Shown here one piece after another: positions 46,833-56,711 of a stretch of DNA of 64,000 nt (position 1 is its first letter; every line of letters begins with the position of its first letter). The translations under genes were made by a program, and so were the position numbers. The stretch comes from Geobacillus stearothermophilus ATCC 12980 (GTDB taxonomy: Bacteria; Bacillota; Bacilli; Bacillales; Anoxybacillaceae): NCBI RefSeq assembly GCF_030369615.1, contig NZ_CP128494.1:530001-594000 (forward strand), read 5' to 3'. A model generated the notes under the pieces. The model worked only from the letters and a program-made list of their open reading frames with translations. It ran no database searches and had not been told where the DNA came from.

Positions 46833-49800
46833 TTATAACACATTGAAATACCGCGCTTCCGGATGGGCGAAGACGATCGCCGAAACCGATGCTTCGGGTT
46901 CCATCATATAGCCGTCGGTGAGGCGGATGCCGATGTCTTCTGGATGAAGCAGACGGAACAGTTTCTCCTGGTCTTCCAAGTTCGGACAGGCCGGGTAGCC
47001 GAACGAGTAGCGCTGGCCCTGGTATTTGGCGGCGAAGCGCTCTTCCATCGTGAAATCCGGGTCGTCCGGGAAGCCCCAGCGGTCGCGCATAATTTGATGG
47101 ATTCGTTCGGCGAACCCTTCGGCAATCTCGAGCGCCAACGCTTGGATGGCATGGCTTTTCAAAAATTCGCCTTCTTCCTTCCAGCGCTGGGCGAGTTCGC
47201 GGACGCCATGCCCGGCCGTGACGGCGAACAAGCCGACGTAATCCATTTCGCCGCTTTCTTTCGATTTCAAATAATCGGCGAGGCAAAGATACGGCGCCCG
47301 CGGTTGGCGCGGGAAGTCGAACGTCTCGAGCACGGTTTTGCGATCAACCGGATCGTAAACGTAGACGCGGTTGCCGTCGCTTTGTGCAGGGAAGAAGCGG
47401 TAGACGCCGGCGGGCTGAATCCAGCCGCGTTCTTTCGCTTCGGCAACGAGTTCGTCGACGACCGCTTTTAACGCCAACGCTTTTTCGTCTTTCTCTTCAA
47501 GCAGCCGCTTCACTTTTCCTTTCAAGCCGAGGTGGTGGCCGAGCACCATTTGCCAGTTGACGTACGGCAACACATGGTCAAGCGGCACGTTTCGCAGCAC
47601 GTGGCGCTCGAGATCGGCCGGGATGTAGACGGGAACGTCGGTCGAGACGTTCGATTTGACCGTTGCGGCAACGGCTGTTGGCCGCGTCGGCTCGCTTTCG
47701 GCCGTTTCTTTTTTCTTGTAGTCAATCTCGCCCTGCTGGATTTGGTTGGCAAGGGCAAGCCCGTCCATGGCGTCTTTCGCGTACAGGACGACGCCGTCGT
47801 ATTCGGGTGCGATTTTGTTTTCGGTAAATTTGCGCGTCAAGGCGGCGCCGCCGACTAAAATGGGCGTTGAGATGCCGGCTTGCCGCAAATCTTGGGCGGT
47901 GACGACCATCTGTTGGGCCGATTTGACAAGCAAGCCCGACAACCCGATGATGTCGGGCTGATGTTCGCGCACCGCTTCAATGAGTTGCTGCGGAGCGACT
48001 TTAATGCCGAGGTCGATCACCTCGTAGCCGTTGTTGCTTAAAATGATGTCGACCAAGTTTTTGCCGATATCATGCACATCGCCTTTGACGGTGGCGAGAA
48101 TGACTTTTCCTTTTGTGCTTCCTTCTTTCTTTTCCATATACGGCTCTAAAAAGGCGACCGCTGCTTTCATCACTTCCGCGCTTTGCAATACTTCAGCGAC
48201 GATGAGCTGGTTGTTGTTGAACAGCCGCCCGACTTCATCCATGCCGGCCATAAGCGGACCGTTGATGATCGAAAGCGGATCGGAGTAGGTCTCAAGCGCC
48301 TTCTCTAAATCGGGAATGAGCCCGTCTTTCGACCCTTCAATGACGTAGCGGGCGAGCCGCTCTTCAAGGCTCAAGTTCTCCTCAGCCGGCTTGGCGGCGG
48401 TGATTTTGCTTCGGTAAAATTCGATAAAGGTGTTTAATGTTTCATCGCTCGTGTCAAACAAAAGCGCTTCGGCCATCCGCACTTCCTCTTCCGGAATCGA
48501 GGCGAACCGCTCAAGCTTCTCAGTGTTGACGATCGCATAATCGAGCCCAGCTTGCGTGCAACGGTACAAAAAGACGGAGTTGAGCACCTCGCGCCCGGCC
48601 GGCGGCAAGCCGAACGAGACGTTGCTGATGCCGAGCATCGTCAAGCAATGAGGCAGCCGCTCTTTAATGAGGCGGATGCCTTTGATCGTTTCATTCGCCG
48701 CGCCGATGTATTGCTCATCACCGGTGCCGACCGGGAAGACGAGCGGATCGAAAATGATGTCGCGCGCCGGCACCCCGTAGCGGTTAACGAGCAAGTCATA
48801 CGAACGCAAGGCAATTTCCAGCTTCCGTTCGGCGGTGACCGCCATCCCTTGTTCATCGATCGTGCCGACGACGACAGCGGCGCCGTATTTGTGCAAGAGA
48901 GGAACGACTTTCGCAAACCGCTCCTCGCCGTCTTCCAAGTTGATCGAATTGATGATCGCTTTCCCTTGCGAGTAGGTGAGGGCGCGTTCAATGACGCGCT
49001 CGTCGGTCGAATCGATGACAAGCGGCACTTTCACTTTTTTCACGACTTCGCGGACGAACTGTTCCATGTCATGGAGTTCGTCGCGGTCTGGGTCGGCGAG
49101 GCAAATGTCGATGACATGGGCGCCGTTTTTCACTTGGGCGCGGGCGATTTCCGCCGCTTCTTCGTATTTCCCTTCGGCGATGAGGCGTTTGAATTTGCGC
49201 GAGCCGATCACGTTTGTCCGCTCGCCGACAAAGAGCGGGCGCATCGTTTCATCATAGATGAGCGCCTCGATGCCGGAAACGGCGTGGACATCAAACGAAG
49301 ACGGGATCGCCCGCGGCGGGAGATCACGCACCGCTTCGGCAATGGCGCGGATATGATCCGGCGTCGTACCGCAACACCCGCCGACGATGTTGATCCATCC
49401 CTTTTCGGCAAAGCGGCGGATTTTCTCTGCCAACATCTCCGGCGTTTCATGGTAGCGGCCTTCCTCATCCGGCAGACCGGCGTTCGGGTAGCAGCTGACC
49501 GCCGTGTCAGCGAGCGAGGCGAGCGTGCGCAAATGGTCGGTCATAAACTCGGGGCCTGTCGCGCAGTTTAAGCCGACGGCGATCGGCTTCATATGGCGCA
49601 CCGAGATGAAAAACGCATCGATCGCCTGCCCGGCGAGTGTCGTGCCCATCGGTTCGATCGTGCCGGAAATCATGAGCGGCACGCGGCGACCGACCGCTTC
49701 AAACGCCTTCGAAATGCCGAGAAAACCGGCTTTGACATTCAGCGTATCTTGGCACGTCTCGAGTAGGAGAAGGTCGACGCCTCCTAAGAGCAGTCCGCGC

Positions 49801-50243
49801 GCTTGTTCTTCGTAGGCGGCGACGAGTTCTTCAAACGTTGCGCCGCCTGTCACCGACAACGTTTTCGTCGTCGGCCCCATCGAACCGGCGACAAAGCGCG
49901 GCCAGTCCGGGGTGGAGAACGACTCAGCCGTTTGTTTGGCGAGTTTGGCCGCTTCGATGTTCAGCTCAAGCGCCAAATGACCGAGGCCATATTCGTCAAG
50001 CACGATGCGTGTCGCTCCGAACGTGTTCGTTTCAATGATATCAGCACCGGCTTCTAGGTACGCTTCATGAATGCGGCGGATGATATGCGGGGCGGTGAGG
50101 GTCAAATATTCGTTGCACCCTTCATACGCCTCGCCGCCAAAGTCGGCGGCCGATAGGTTGGCTCTTTGGATCATCGTGCCCATGGCGCCATCGATGACAA
50201 GAATTTTTCTTTGCAGCTGCTGTTCTAAGGTGACGTTAGCCAT
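46833..50243 (-). CDS. metH: Cobalamin-dependent methionine synthase MetH
   Basis: A 1136-residue enzyme that transfers the methyl group of 5-methyl-THF to homocysteine through B12. Domains in order: homocysteine-binding (to about 320, with the zinc cysteines GGCCGTT), pterin-binding (about 340-610), B12 cap and B12-binding (about 640-880, with GDVHDIGKN), and the activation domain (about 900-1136). The ATG at 50243 follows GAAAGGAAGG and overlaps the end of yitJ, so the two are coupled. The upstream SAM riboswitch probably controls both. It is complete and has no sign of decay. Confidence 0.96.
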   Translation of the reverse strand: MANVTLEQQLQRKILVIDGAMGTMIQRANLSAADFGGEAYEGCNEYLTLTAPHIIRRIHEAYLEAGADIIETNTFGATRIVLDEYGLGHLALELNIEAAKLAKQTAESFSTPDWPRFVAGSMGPTTKTLSVTGGATFEELVAAYEEQARGLLLGGVDLLLLETCQDTLNVKAGFLGISKAFEAVGRRVPLMISGTIEPMGTTLAGQAIDAFFISVRHMKPIAVGLNCATGPEFMTDHLRTLASLADTAVSCYPNAGLPDEEGRYHETPEMLAEKIRRFAEKGWINIVGGCCGTTPDHIRAIAEAVRDLPPRAIPSSFDVHAVSGIEALIYDETMRPLFVGERTNVIGSRKFKRLIAEGKYEEAAEIARAQVKNGAHVIDICLADPDRDELHDMEQFVREVVKKVKVPLVIDSTDERVIERALTYSQGKAIINSINLEDGEERFAKVVPLLHKYGAAVVVGTIDEQGMAVTAERKLEIALRSYDLLVNRYGVPARDIIFDPLVFPVGTGDEQYIGAANETIKGIRLIKERLPHCLTMLGISNVSFGLPPAGREVLNSVFLYRCTQAGLDYAIVNTEKLERFASIPEEEVRMAEALLFDTSDETLNTFIEFYRSKITAAKPAEENLSLEERLARYVIEGSKDGLIPDLEKALETYSDPLSIINGPLMAGMDEVGRLFNNNQLIVAEVLQSAEVMKAAVAFLEPYMEKKEGSTKGKVILATVKGDVHDIGKNLVDIILSNNGYEVIDLGIKVAPQQLIEAVREHQPDIIGLSGLLVKSAQQMVVTAQDLRQAGISTPILVGGAALTRKFTENKIAPEYDGVVLYAKDAMDGLALANQIQQGEIDYKKKETAESEPTRPTAVAATVKSNVSTDVPVYIPADLERHVLRNVPLDHVLPYVNWQMVLGHHLGLKGKVKRLLEEKDEKALALKAVVDELVAEAKERGWIQPAGVYRFFPAQSDGNRVYVYDPVDRKTVLETFDFPRQPRAPYLCLADYLKSKESGEMDYVGLFAVTAGHGVRELAQRWKEEGEFLKSHAIQALALEIAEGFAERIHQIMRDRWGFPDDPDFTMEERFAAKYQGQRYSFGYPACPNLEDQEKLFRLLHPEDIGIRLTDGYMMEPEASVSAIVFAHPEARYFNVL

Positions 50244-52083
50244 GAACAACCTTCCTTTCTTTGGCGGCCGCTTCTTTTTCGTGAATGTAGCGGACGAGCT
50301 CGACTGTCATGTCATAGCGCAAGAACGGCGTGATCAAATAAATGCCGTTAAACAAATCAAACGCAGCGTCAATGAGCGATTTGGCGATAGCGATGCCTTC
50401 CTTGGCTGCTTGCACCGGGTCGCTGCCGCAGGCGGCCATGCGGGCGCGAATCTCGTCAGAGAGCGTAATGCCCGGCACTTCATGATGCAAAAAGTCGGCG
50501 TTGCGCGCGCTCACAAGCGGCATAATGCCGATGTAAATCGGCGTGTCAAGATGCTTGGTTGCTTCGTACACTTCAACGATTTTCTCTTCCGAGTAAATCG
50601 GCTGGGTCAAGAAATAGTGGGCGCCGCATTGAATTTTTTTCTCCATTCGCTCAACTGCTTTATCCAAATGGCGGACGTTCGGGTTGAACGCAGCGCCGAT
50701 CGAGAAGTTCGTTTTTTGCCCAAGCGGTTTGCCCGAGTACGACAGCCCTTCGTTAAACTGGCGGATCAAGCGGATCAAATCGAACGATGATAAATCATAC
50801 ACCGACGTTGCTCCTGGGAAGTCGCCGATTTTCGACGGGTCGCCGGTAATGGCGAGCACGTCGGTGATGCCGAGCGTATGCAAGCCCATCAAATGCGACT
50901 GTAAGCCGATCAAATTGCGATCGCGGCATGTAATATGCACAAGCGGGCGGATGCCGAGTTGCTCCTTGATGATCGTGGCGACAGCGGCGTTGCTGATGCG
51001 CGGCGTGGCGAGCGAGTTGTCGGCCAACGTCAGCGCATCGATGCCGGCGTCATGGAGCGCTTTCGCCCCAGCAAGAAACTTGTCAATGCCGAGTTGCTTC
51101 GGCGGATCTAGCTCCACAATGACCGAGCGGTACGTGCGGGCGAGCTCGGGAAGCGGAGTCGGCGCGGGCCGATCGGCTTGCACCGATACAGATGCCGTGC
51201 GCCGCTTCACCGTTTTTTCCGTCACCGGCGTCCGGTCGGCGAGCGCCTTTGCCATTGCCTCAATATGTTTCGGCGTCGTGCCGCAGCACCCGCCGATCAA
51301 GCGCACCCCTTGGTCGCGGAACGCTTTGGCTGTTTCCTCGAAATATTCAGCGTTCGTCTCATAGACAAGCCGGCCATCGCGGTAATCCGGGAGGCTCGCA
51401 TTCGGATACGCCGACAAAAACGCCTGCTTTGGCAGCGGCACTTCCTCGAGCGACCGAAGCATATGATATGGACCGAGACGACAGTTCAGTCCGACGACAT
51501 CGGCCCCGAGCGCCTCCAGGCGGATAAGGGCGTCCGCGAGCGGCGTGCCATCTTGCAAGACGCCGACTTCATGGAGCGAGACGTGAGCGATAATCGGCAA
51601 GTCGGTCTCTTTGCGGGCGATGGCAAGCACCGTCTCCAACTCTTCCAAATCGTAATACGTCTCGAGCAGCACGCCGTCGACTCCTTCAGCCAGCAGGACA
51701 AACAGCTGCTCGCGAAACGTCCGTTTCACTTCTTCAAGCGTGACGACGCTTTTGTTTAACGTGCGCAGCCCCCCGATCGTTCCGAGCACGTATGCCCGCC
51801 CGTTCGCCGCTTGCCTGGCGAGCCGCACCGCCGCGCGGTTGATGGCCGGCACCTCATCTTCAAGGCCGTAGCGGGCGAGTTTCACATAGTTGGCGCCGTA
51901 TGTATTCGTCTGAATGACGTCGGCGCCCGCGGCGATATACGCTTCATGAATATGGACGATTTCATCTGGATTGGATAAATTCAATTCTTCAAAACAACGG
52001 TCAATGCCGTGCGAATATAAAAGCGTTCCCATCGCCCCGTCGGCGATGAGAATGCGCTCTTTCAACTCATCCAGCAATCCCAC
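50236..52083 (-). CDS. yitJ: Bifunctional homocysteine S-methyltransferase / methylene-THF reductase YitJ
   Basis: 615 residues. The N-terminal homocysteine methyltransferase domain (about 1-290, zinc GGCCGTT) is fused to a MetF-type methylene-THF reductase domain (about 320-610). The latter makes the 5-methyl-THF that MetH uses. It starts with GTG at 52083 behind GGGGGAATC. The SAM riboswitch and its terminator lie directly upstream, and the stop overlaps metH. The B. subtilis namesake is a classical S-box gene. Confidence 0.95.
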   Translation of the reverse strand: MGLLDELKERILIADGAMGTLLYSHGIDRCFEELNLSNPDEIVHIHEAYIAAGADVIQTNTYGANYVKLARYGLEDEVPAINRAAVRLARQAANGRAYVLGTIGGLRTLNKSVVTLEEVKRTFREQLFVLLAEGVDGVLLETYYDLEELETVLAIARKETDLPIIAHVSLHEVGVLQDGTPLADALIRLEALGADVVGLNCRLGPYHMLRSLEEVPLPKQAFLSAYPNASLPDYRDGRLVYETNAEYFEETAKAFRDQGVRLIGGCCGTTPKHIEAMAKALADRTPVTEKTVKRRTASVSVQADRPAPTPLPELARTYRSVIVELDPPKQLGIDKFLAGAKALHDAGIDALTLADNSLATPRISNAAVATIIKEQLGIRPLVHITCRDRNLIGLQSHLMGLHTLGITDVLAITGDPSKIGDFPGATSVYDLSSFDLIRLIRQFNEGLSYSGKPLGQKTNFSIGAAFNPNVRHLDKAVERMEKKIQCGAHYFLTQPIYSEEKIVEVYEATKHLDTPIYIGIMPLVSARNADFLHHEVPGITLSDEIRARMAACGSDPVQAAKEGIAIAKSLIDAAFDLFNGIYLITPFLRYDMTVELVRYIHEKEAAAKERKVVHG

Positions 52084-52112
52084 GTTCGATTCCCCCGTTT
52101 CTCCGTAGTAAA

Positions 52113-52169
52113 AGAAAAAAGCCTTCTATAAGAAGAAGACTTTTCATTCGCTTCTTCTTATCTTCCAGG
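52113..52169 (-). terminator. Riboswitch-controlled terminator before yitJ
   Basis: On the minus strand AGCCT and AAGAAGAAG pair with CTTCTTCTT and AGGCT around a short loop, followed by TTTTTTCTTT. The left arm overlaps the P1 strand of the SAM aptamer, so SAM binding would favour termination. Confidence 0.85.
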
Positions 52170-52257
52170 CTTCCGCCTGTCTGGATTTAGCACCTTGGCC
52201 GCGGGCCAGGTTGCTGAGGGTTCACCGGGCCAGTCCCTCCCCCTCTCTTGATAAGAA
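52155..52257 (-). ncRNA. SAM-I (S-box) riboswitch
   Basis: On the minus strand the aptamer starts TTCTTATCAAGAGAGG and contains GGGACTGGCCC, CAGCAACC and GGTGCTAAATCC. It closes with GATAAGAA, which pairs with the first eight bases. These are the conserved S-box elements. With SAM bound the following terminator forms, shutting off yitJ-metH when methionine is plentiful. Confidence 0.95.
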
Positions 52258-52389
52258 TGCCGGTATGCAATTGTGCGGTGACGTTTTGATGATTACTATA
52301 TAATTTAATGTATTTTTCGAAATTATTCAATACGGTGAAGAAGGAAATTTCAAAAGTTAAAGAGATTCAGATAAAAAGAGCGGCTCGCG

Positions 52390-52773
52390 TCAAGGGCTCG
52401 GCGCTTTCCCGCATCGGGGGCAAAACTGAAAATCACGCTGCACATGTTCTCCGCAGTATGGGCAATACTTGTTTGTTTTCTCTTTGCCTCCAAATCGGAC
52501 GTTCAGTGGGTCGGGCTCTTCCTCGCTGACGACAATGTCCAATAAGGACATGCGTTGTTTTCCCGTCGCATTTTTGTAATGGTAAATTGCTTGAAATACA
52601 CCGATGGCGATGACGACAAGGCCGAAAAACGGAAAAAAGCGGGCGGCGGGAAACGGCGAGTCCGCGGTGATGGAGAAGGTCATCACCATCCAAAAGATGC
52701 CGAACAACACAGCGGCGATGCTGCCGAACAGCCCTTGCATCGACGGGACGCGGCCGGGTTTGATGCTTTTCAA
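52390..52773 (-). CDS. Membrane protein with C-terminal zinc ribbon
   Basis: A 127-residue protein with two membrane helices (about 14-34 and 43-63), a polar linker and a zinc-ribbon tail (YCPYCGEHVQRDFQFCPRCGK). Function unknown. It is read toward the riboswitch and is a separate unit. The 300 bases upstream, to 53074, are A+T-rich and hold the bacteriocin control region. Confidence 0.75.
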   Translation of the reverse strand: MKSIKPGRVPSMQGLFGSIAAVLFGIFWMVMTFSITADSPFPAARFFPFFGLVVIAIGVFQAIYHYKNATGKQRMSLLDIVVSEEEPDPLNVRFGGKEKTNKYCPYCGEHVQRDFQFCPRCGKAPSP

Positions 52774-52934
52774 GTGGATTCCTTCTCCATTCGTTTCATG
52801 TTGGTTGGGATTATTATACCATATGATGATGTAGGAAACATGGGATGACGTAATAAAAAAGAAGCATTGTATCTCCTCCCTTACCTTGTACTAATCTCTT
52901 AAAAGCATCTCTGTTTCATGTCAATAGCACGAAA

Positions 52935-52943
52935 TATGTCGAA
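52935..52943 (+). promoter_or_regulatory. Spo0A-box-like site before the bacteriocin cluster
   Basis: TATGTCGAA contains the exact 0A core TGTCGAA and matches TTTGTCRAA at 8 of 9. It lies 64 bases upstream of the cluster's -10 element. Confidence 0.4.
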
Positions 52944-53006
52944 ATATGTAAAAAAAAGATAAAATTATCGAACGATTTCTCTTTTTTTTTTTTTAGAGTC
53001 AAGGTG

Positions 53007-53012
53007 TATAAT
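53007..53012 (+). promoter_or_regulatory. -10 element of the bacteriocin cluster
   Basis: A perfect TATAAT 63 bases before the first small ORF. The -35 region is a long T-tract with no consensus, suggesting an activated promoter. Confidence 0.5.
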
Positions 53013-53074
53013 TAAAATGGATGATATTAACAAGGAATTTACTAGAAACCGCATCGCAGACAGGAGTGAAGTGG

Positions 53075-53245
53075 GTGAAACAATGGTCGTGGCCGTATTT
53101 TATTCTGATTAGCCTGCCGCTTGTTGTGTTGATTGGAGTTGCTTTTCGCCTAAAAGCGGCCAGCATGCCCATCAAAATAGGATTTATTGTATTGGTGCTG
53201 CTTTACGGCGGGGTTTATTCTCGTTTAGTGCGAAGGATGAGATAG
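53075..53245 (+). CDS. Small basic membrane peptide, probable bacteriocin immunity protein
   Basis: 56 residues with two hydrophobic segments and a strongly basic end (VYSRLVRRMR). AGGAG lies eight bases before the GTG at 53075. Circular-bacteriocin clusters carry just such a small, basic, membrane-spanning immunity protein (CirE in circularin A, about 49 residues). Here it precedes the precursor gene instead of ending the operon. Assignment rests on size, charge, topology and position, not on clear sequence similarity. Confidence 0.6.
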   Translation: MKQWSWPYFILISLPLVVLIGVAFRLKAASMPIKIGFIVLVLLYGGVYSRLVRRMR

Positions 53246-53308
53246 ACACAGAATGTTTTTGAAAAAAGTTTTGATCGATTATCATTTACTGGAAGGAGAT
53301 GATAGGTT

Positions 53309-53539
53309 ATGAGTTTGCTGGCGCTTGTTGCCGGGACGCTCGGCGTGTCACAGTCAATCGCGACGACGGTTGTTTCGATTGTGTTGACCGGCTCCACTCT
53401 CATTTCTATTATTCTTGGGATCACCGCTATTTTGTCAGGTGGAGTCGACGTCATTTTGGAAATTGGGTGGTCAGCTTTTGTCGCGACGGTGAAAAAAATA
53501 GTGGCGGAACGAGGAAAAGCAGCAGCGATTGCATGGTAA
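53309..53539 (+). CDS. Circular bacteriocin precursor (circularin A/uberolysin family)
   Basis: A 76-residue peptide. A very short leader (about MSLLAL) is followed by a 70-residue hydrophobic, helix-rich mature part running from VAGTLGVSQSIATTVVSI to KAAAIAW. It follows circularin A closely: VAGALGV..ATTIVNVIL, SGG...IGWATFKATV and the aromatic C-terminus (here W) that is joined head-to-tail. Such peptides form compact helical bundles that permeabilise Gram-positive membranes. AAGGAGATGATAGG precedes the ATG. The genes downstream supply maturation and export functions. Confidence 0.9.
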   Translation: MSLLALVAGTLGVSQSIATTVVSIVLTGSTLISIILGITAILSGGVDVILEIGWSAFVATVKKIVAERGKAAAIAW

Positions 53540-53547
53540 AAGGCAAA

Positions 53548-53573
53548 ACGGCAGGGGAAAAACTCCCTGCCGT
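53548..53573 (+). terminator. Hairpin after the precursor gene
   Basis: ACGGCAGGG and CCCTGCCGT form a nine-pair stem with no U-run, 9 bases after the precursor stop. It probably protects the precursor message or attenuates the downstream genes, giving precursor excess. Confidence 0.6.
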
Positions 53574-53606
53574 TCCTAATGAGTAAATCAATGTGGGGGA
53601 AGAGAA

Positions 53607-55226
53607 ATGAAACTCGTATGGCTGTTATATCAACAACGACAACGAAGCAGTTTGGCGCCGTTGCAGAGAAAATCGCCTTTTTCCCCGAAGATGACCATGT
53701 TCTTGGTGGAAGCGGCGAAATGGCTTGTTTCATCGGCTGTGGTTGTAGCCTTTTGCGCTCGATCCTCGACGCTGTTTCGCCCTTCTATGGTTATGGGAGC
53801 TCTTTTTTTCATGTCTGTCAGTCCTTTCATAGGAGTTTTGCTTGAGTCCAAAGAGGCATTGCAACGTCAATACCATTATCATTATGTGCGTCTGTCTGGA
53901 GTGCGGGATGACGAGGTGTGGCAGCGATTGCTCAAAATCCACTATGCTGTGTCTCTTCTGCGGCTATTGCCGATTTGGTTGCCTCCTTCCATTGGGTTGA
54001 TGATGATGTTCGGGATCACAGGCGCATCATTCGTATGGTTTGGACATACGATGTTGTTGCTTCTTTATGTGACATCGCATATAGTGCGTGGCTCAACTTT
54101 TAGAGCGATAGGCGCATTTTCTGCCTTTTTCTTTCGAATGGCATCATTCGCGATTGGTTATGTCGTGCTTGCGGCGATTGTGCCGTTGCTGCAATTGTCC
54201 CGCCAAGCGGTTCGAATGTATGGGTTGTCGCTCTCTTACCTTGTGTATATGGATGGTTATGTTGCTCATTGGCAACAGCTGTTTTATGAACGCATGACAA
54301 GTTGGAGGGAAGGGTGGTTATTTTCAAGTGCAACTTTATCATTCATCGGTGCTGGATTCGCTCTGTTGGCTTTGATTTGCTTTTCTTTCACTCGTGCGTC
54401 TCATTCTGACAAGACAGCGTACATGCTATATTCATGGCATCAACGTGTCATAGAGTCGTTAAAAATTCGCAGCACGAATAATGCAATTTTATATAAAGAT
54501 CTTTGTCTGTTAACACGCCAAGCCCGTGAGTTGACGAAACCGCCTTGGTCGCTATTTTTGCCAGGGGAATGGTTTTTGGTCGCAGGAGCGAATTTGGCGC
54601 TGTTGCCGATTGTTCATAACGGGTCGATCATTTTGTTTTTGTTTATGTTTGAAATGTATATCGTCATGACAGGGACGTTGCGGGCCATTACCGACGTCTT
54701 TCGCGACATTTTTCAGTTTGAAAGCGAGATGGAGCGTCTCACTGTGTTTCGTCTTCTTTCTCCACCTCCTCTTGTACCGTTAATCGAAGCGAAATGGACG
54801 CTGCTTGAGCGATTAGGCGTCTACCCATGCATGACGGCAGTAGGATTGCTACTTCTCGAATACATAGGATTATTGGGGATGCGTGGAGGGCTTTGGGCAG
54901 CAATGGGAGCTGTGGTGATGATGCCCGTCTATTCGCTTGTTGTCAAGCGGATTTTGCGCACCGATTATGAAGTATTCTGCCTTGTTTTAGCCAGCGGTGA
55001 GCAGGCGGCATTGACATCTCCGCGTGATTATGCGGGGTATATGGTGATTGCGGCCGGAAATCATTCGTTTCATCGCTTGTTGATTTACATAACCGTTTTT
55101 TCATCACTTCTTTCTGCCTTTTTTATGCTTTTGAAAGGTTGGAGTTGGGCATGTTACAGCGTTTTGTTTGTCTTGATGCTGTACCTTGTATTATGGAATA
55201 GTTCTCAATATGCTCGGCGCACTTGA
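53607..55226 (+). CDS. Large membrane protein of circular-bacteriocin maturation (CirB-like)
   Basis: A 539-residue polytopic membrane protein with about ten to twelve hydrophobic segments and no recognisable catalytic motif. In circularin A and related clusters, a large multi-membrane protein follows the precursor and is needed for cyclisation and secretion. Place and topology fit that role. GGGGGAAGAG precedes the ATG. It is richer in A+T than the flanking housekeeping genes. Confidence 0.7.
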   Translation: MKLVWLLYQQRQRSSLAPLQRKSPFSPKMTMFLVEAAKWLVSSAVVVAFCARSSTLFRPSMVMGALFFMSVSPFIGVLLESKEALQRQYHYHYVRLSGVRDDEVWQRLLKIHYAVSLLRLLPIWLPPSIGLMMMFGITGASFVWFGHTMLLLLYVTSHIVRGSTFRAIGAFSAFFFRMASFAIGYVVLAAIVPLLQLSRQAVRMYGLSLSYLVYMDGYVAHWQQLFYERMTSWREGWLFSSATLSFIGAGFALLALICFSFTRASHSDKTAYMLYSWHQRVIESLKIRSTNNAILYKDLCLLTRQARELTKPPWSLFLPGEWFLVAGANLALLPIVHNGSIILFLFMFEMYIVMTGTLRAITDVFRDIFQFESEMERLTVFRLLSPPPLVPLIEAKWTLLERLGVYPCMTAVGLLLLEYIGLLGMRGGLWAAMGAVVMMPVYSLVVKRILRTDYEVFCLVLASGEQAALTSPRDYAGYMVIAAGNHSFHRLLIYITVFSSLLSAFFMLLKGWSWACYSVLFVLMLYLVLWNSSQYARRT

Positions 55227-55239
55227 GGAGGCATTTGCG

Positions 55240-55749
55240 GTGATCAGACGAGCGATTCACACTCATTTGCCGTATATGTTATTGTCGTTAGGTGTGTACA
55301 TTGTATGTTTTGCTTTTGGAGCAGTGATTTTTTCACAAAAGCTTACGATTCATCCGACTTCCATGGCGTTTTGGACCACTTTAGGCCACAACTTGATGGT
55401 TGGAGCCATTTTGATGGTTGGCGGATGGCTGACGCTAGGAATGGCCAATACCCTTTATCTCGGTTACAACGCAGCAATGCTAGGCGTGATCGTGAGAGGA
55501 GTCGCCACAGGATATGGCATGCAGCCGTTGATGACCGGTGTCTTTCCTCACGCGATTCCTGAAATCATCGGCCATATCTTGTTTTGTACATTAGGGTACG
55601 AGACATGGCGGTTTCTTCAAATCGTCAAAAAAAGAGCAAGAGGAGAAGAAGAAACGCTCTATATACGGGATATCCTCTTTTTACTAGTGCTGGCGGTCGC
55701 GCTGCTCATCATCTCAGCATGGTTGGAATCAACGGTGTCTCATGTATAA
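55240..55749 (+). CDS. SpoIIM/DUF95-family membrane protein (CirC-like)
   Basis: 169 residues and four to five membrane helices. The stage-II-sporulation-M family signature is clear: FPHAIPEIIGHILFCTLGYETW. DUF95/SpoIIM proteins are constant members of circular-bacteriocin operons, where they take part in maturation or export. The GTG at 55240 follows GAGGAGG, 13 bases after the CirB-like gene. A MITE now separates it from the ATPase gene. Confidence 0.82.
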   Translation: MIRRAIHTHLPYMLLSLGVYIVCFAFGAVIFSQKLTIHPTSMAFWTTLGHNLMVGAILMVGGWLTLGMANTLYLGYNAAMLGVIVRGVATGYGMQPLMTGVFPHAIPEIIGHILFCTLGYETWRFLQIVKKRARGEEETLYIRDILFLLVLAVALLIISAWLESTVSHV

Positions 55750-55774
55750 AAATAGACGGGTCTAAAAAGCAGGA

Positions 55775-55914
55775 GGCTCTTCACCACAACATGTACTTGA
55801 CAAGCAATACAGCTTCCTGCACAAAGATTTGAAAAAATCACGGATTTGTTGATTTTCCCTTACAAGCGTAAATAGAGTTCAGAAAAAATCAAGTACAACT
55901 TTTGGTGAAGAGCC
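55775..55914. mobile_element. 140-bp MITE with ISL3-like ends
   Basis: Terminal inverted repeats of 26 bases (GGCTCTTCACCA at each end, 23 of 26 matching, both reaching GTACTTGA) bound a 140-bp element with no ORF. An exact 8-bp target duplication AAGCAGGA flanks it (55767-55774 and 55915-55922). The GGCTCTT ends and 8-bp duplication are typical of ISL3-family transposons, so a related full-length IS probably moved it. Confidence 0.88.
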
Positions 55915-55938
55915 AAGCAGGAAAAGGGGAAGAAATAG

Positions 55939-56589
55939 ATGGAACCGTTATTTTCATTGCAAAACTTGACGTATCGCTATGATGGGGGAGCCACGATTTT
56001 TCAGCAGTTCTCATTTTCCATTTTTTCAGGGGAGACCGTGCTTCTCACCGGCCCCAATGGAGTGGGGAAAACGACTCTTTTGCATATTATTTCGGGATTG
56101 CTCGATAAAGGAGAGCTGCATTATCAAGCCTTTTATAAAGGCAATCCGATTCAGCTTCCCGACATGCGCGCTCATTTGTCTTATGTGACATCCGAGACTG
56201 TCATGTTTTCAAAATTGACGGGTTATGAAAATATCGAATGTTTCCGGCTTTTATGGAAGCTGGATCAACAGTACGTCCGCAAAGCGAACGAATTATGCAG
56301 TCTGCTTGGAATGGAGGAGATGCTCCCGCTCCCGGTGGATCAGTATTCATTAGGAACAAAACAAAAACTGCATATTGCGATTGCTTTAGCCCGCCCGGTC
56401 AAATTGTATTTGATGGATGAACCGTTCAATTCCCTTGATAGGCTAAGTCGCGATCGGTTGGCGGAGTGGATTCAAGGCGACCGTCAACATGCTTATCTCA
56501 TTGCTTCTCACGTTCATCAAGAGCGCTTCCCTGGCTCCCGCATAATCTCGCTTACACGTCCAAACAATGAAGACAAAATAGAAAAATGA
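55939..56589 (+). CDS. ABC ATPase of the bacteriocin cluster (CirD-like)
   Basis: A 216-residue ATP-binding protein with Walker A TGPNGVGKTT, a signature-like YSLGTKQK (degenerate LSGGQ), Walker B LYLMDEP and H-loop ASHVH. It probably powers export or immunity with the SpoIIM-family and large membrane proteins, as CirD does. The MITE ends 24 bases before its ATG; the ribosome site AAAGGGGAAG is intact. Confidence 0.82.
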   Translation: MEPLFSLQNLTYRYDGGATIFQQFSFSIFSGETVLLTGPNGVGKTTLLHIISGLLDKGELHYQAFYKGNPIQLPDMRAHLSYVTSETVMFSKLTGYENIECFRLLWKLDQQYVRKANELCSLLGMEEMLPLPVDQYSLGTKQKLHIAIALARPVKLYLMDEPFNSLDRLSRDRLAEWIQGDRQHAYLIASHVHQERFPGSRIISLTRPNNEDKIEK

Positions 56590-56645
56590 CGGCGGGATCT
56601 TCAGGAAAAATTCAGTTTTCATACGTGTGATCAAGGATTTTTCCG

Positions 56646-56674
56646 TTGCACTTTCCACTCTCCTATGTTCTAAT
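56646..56674 (+). promoter_or_regulatory. Promoter of potABCD
   Basis: TTGCAC, 17 bases and TCTAAT, 37 bases before the potA start. Confidence 0.5.
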
Positions 56675-56711
56675 TAGGAATAGTGAACATCAAGAAGACG
56701 GAGGGCTGGAA

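Noticed and set aside
48552..49571. 339-codon open frame on the plus strand opposite metH
   Set aside because: It lies wholly antisense to a complete, conserved MetH; GC-rich codon bias creates such frames, and it has no family resemblance or ribosome site.
53021..53245. Longer start (ATG-like at 53021) for the small bacteriocin-cluster peptide
   Set aside because: No ribosome site precedes it and it lies within nine bases of the -10 element; the GTG at 53075 has AGGAG at good spacing.
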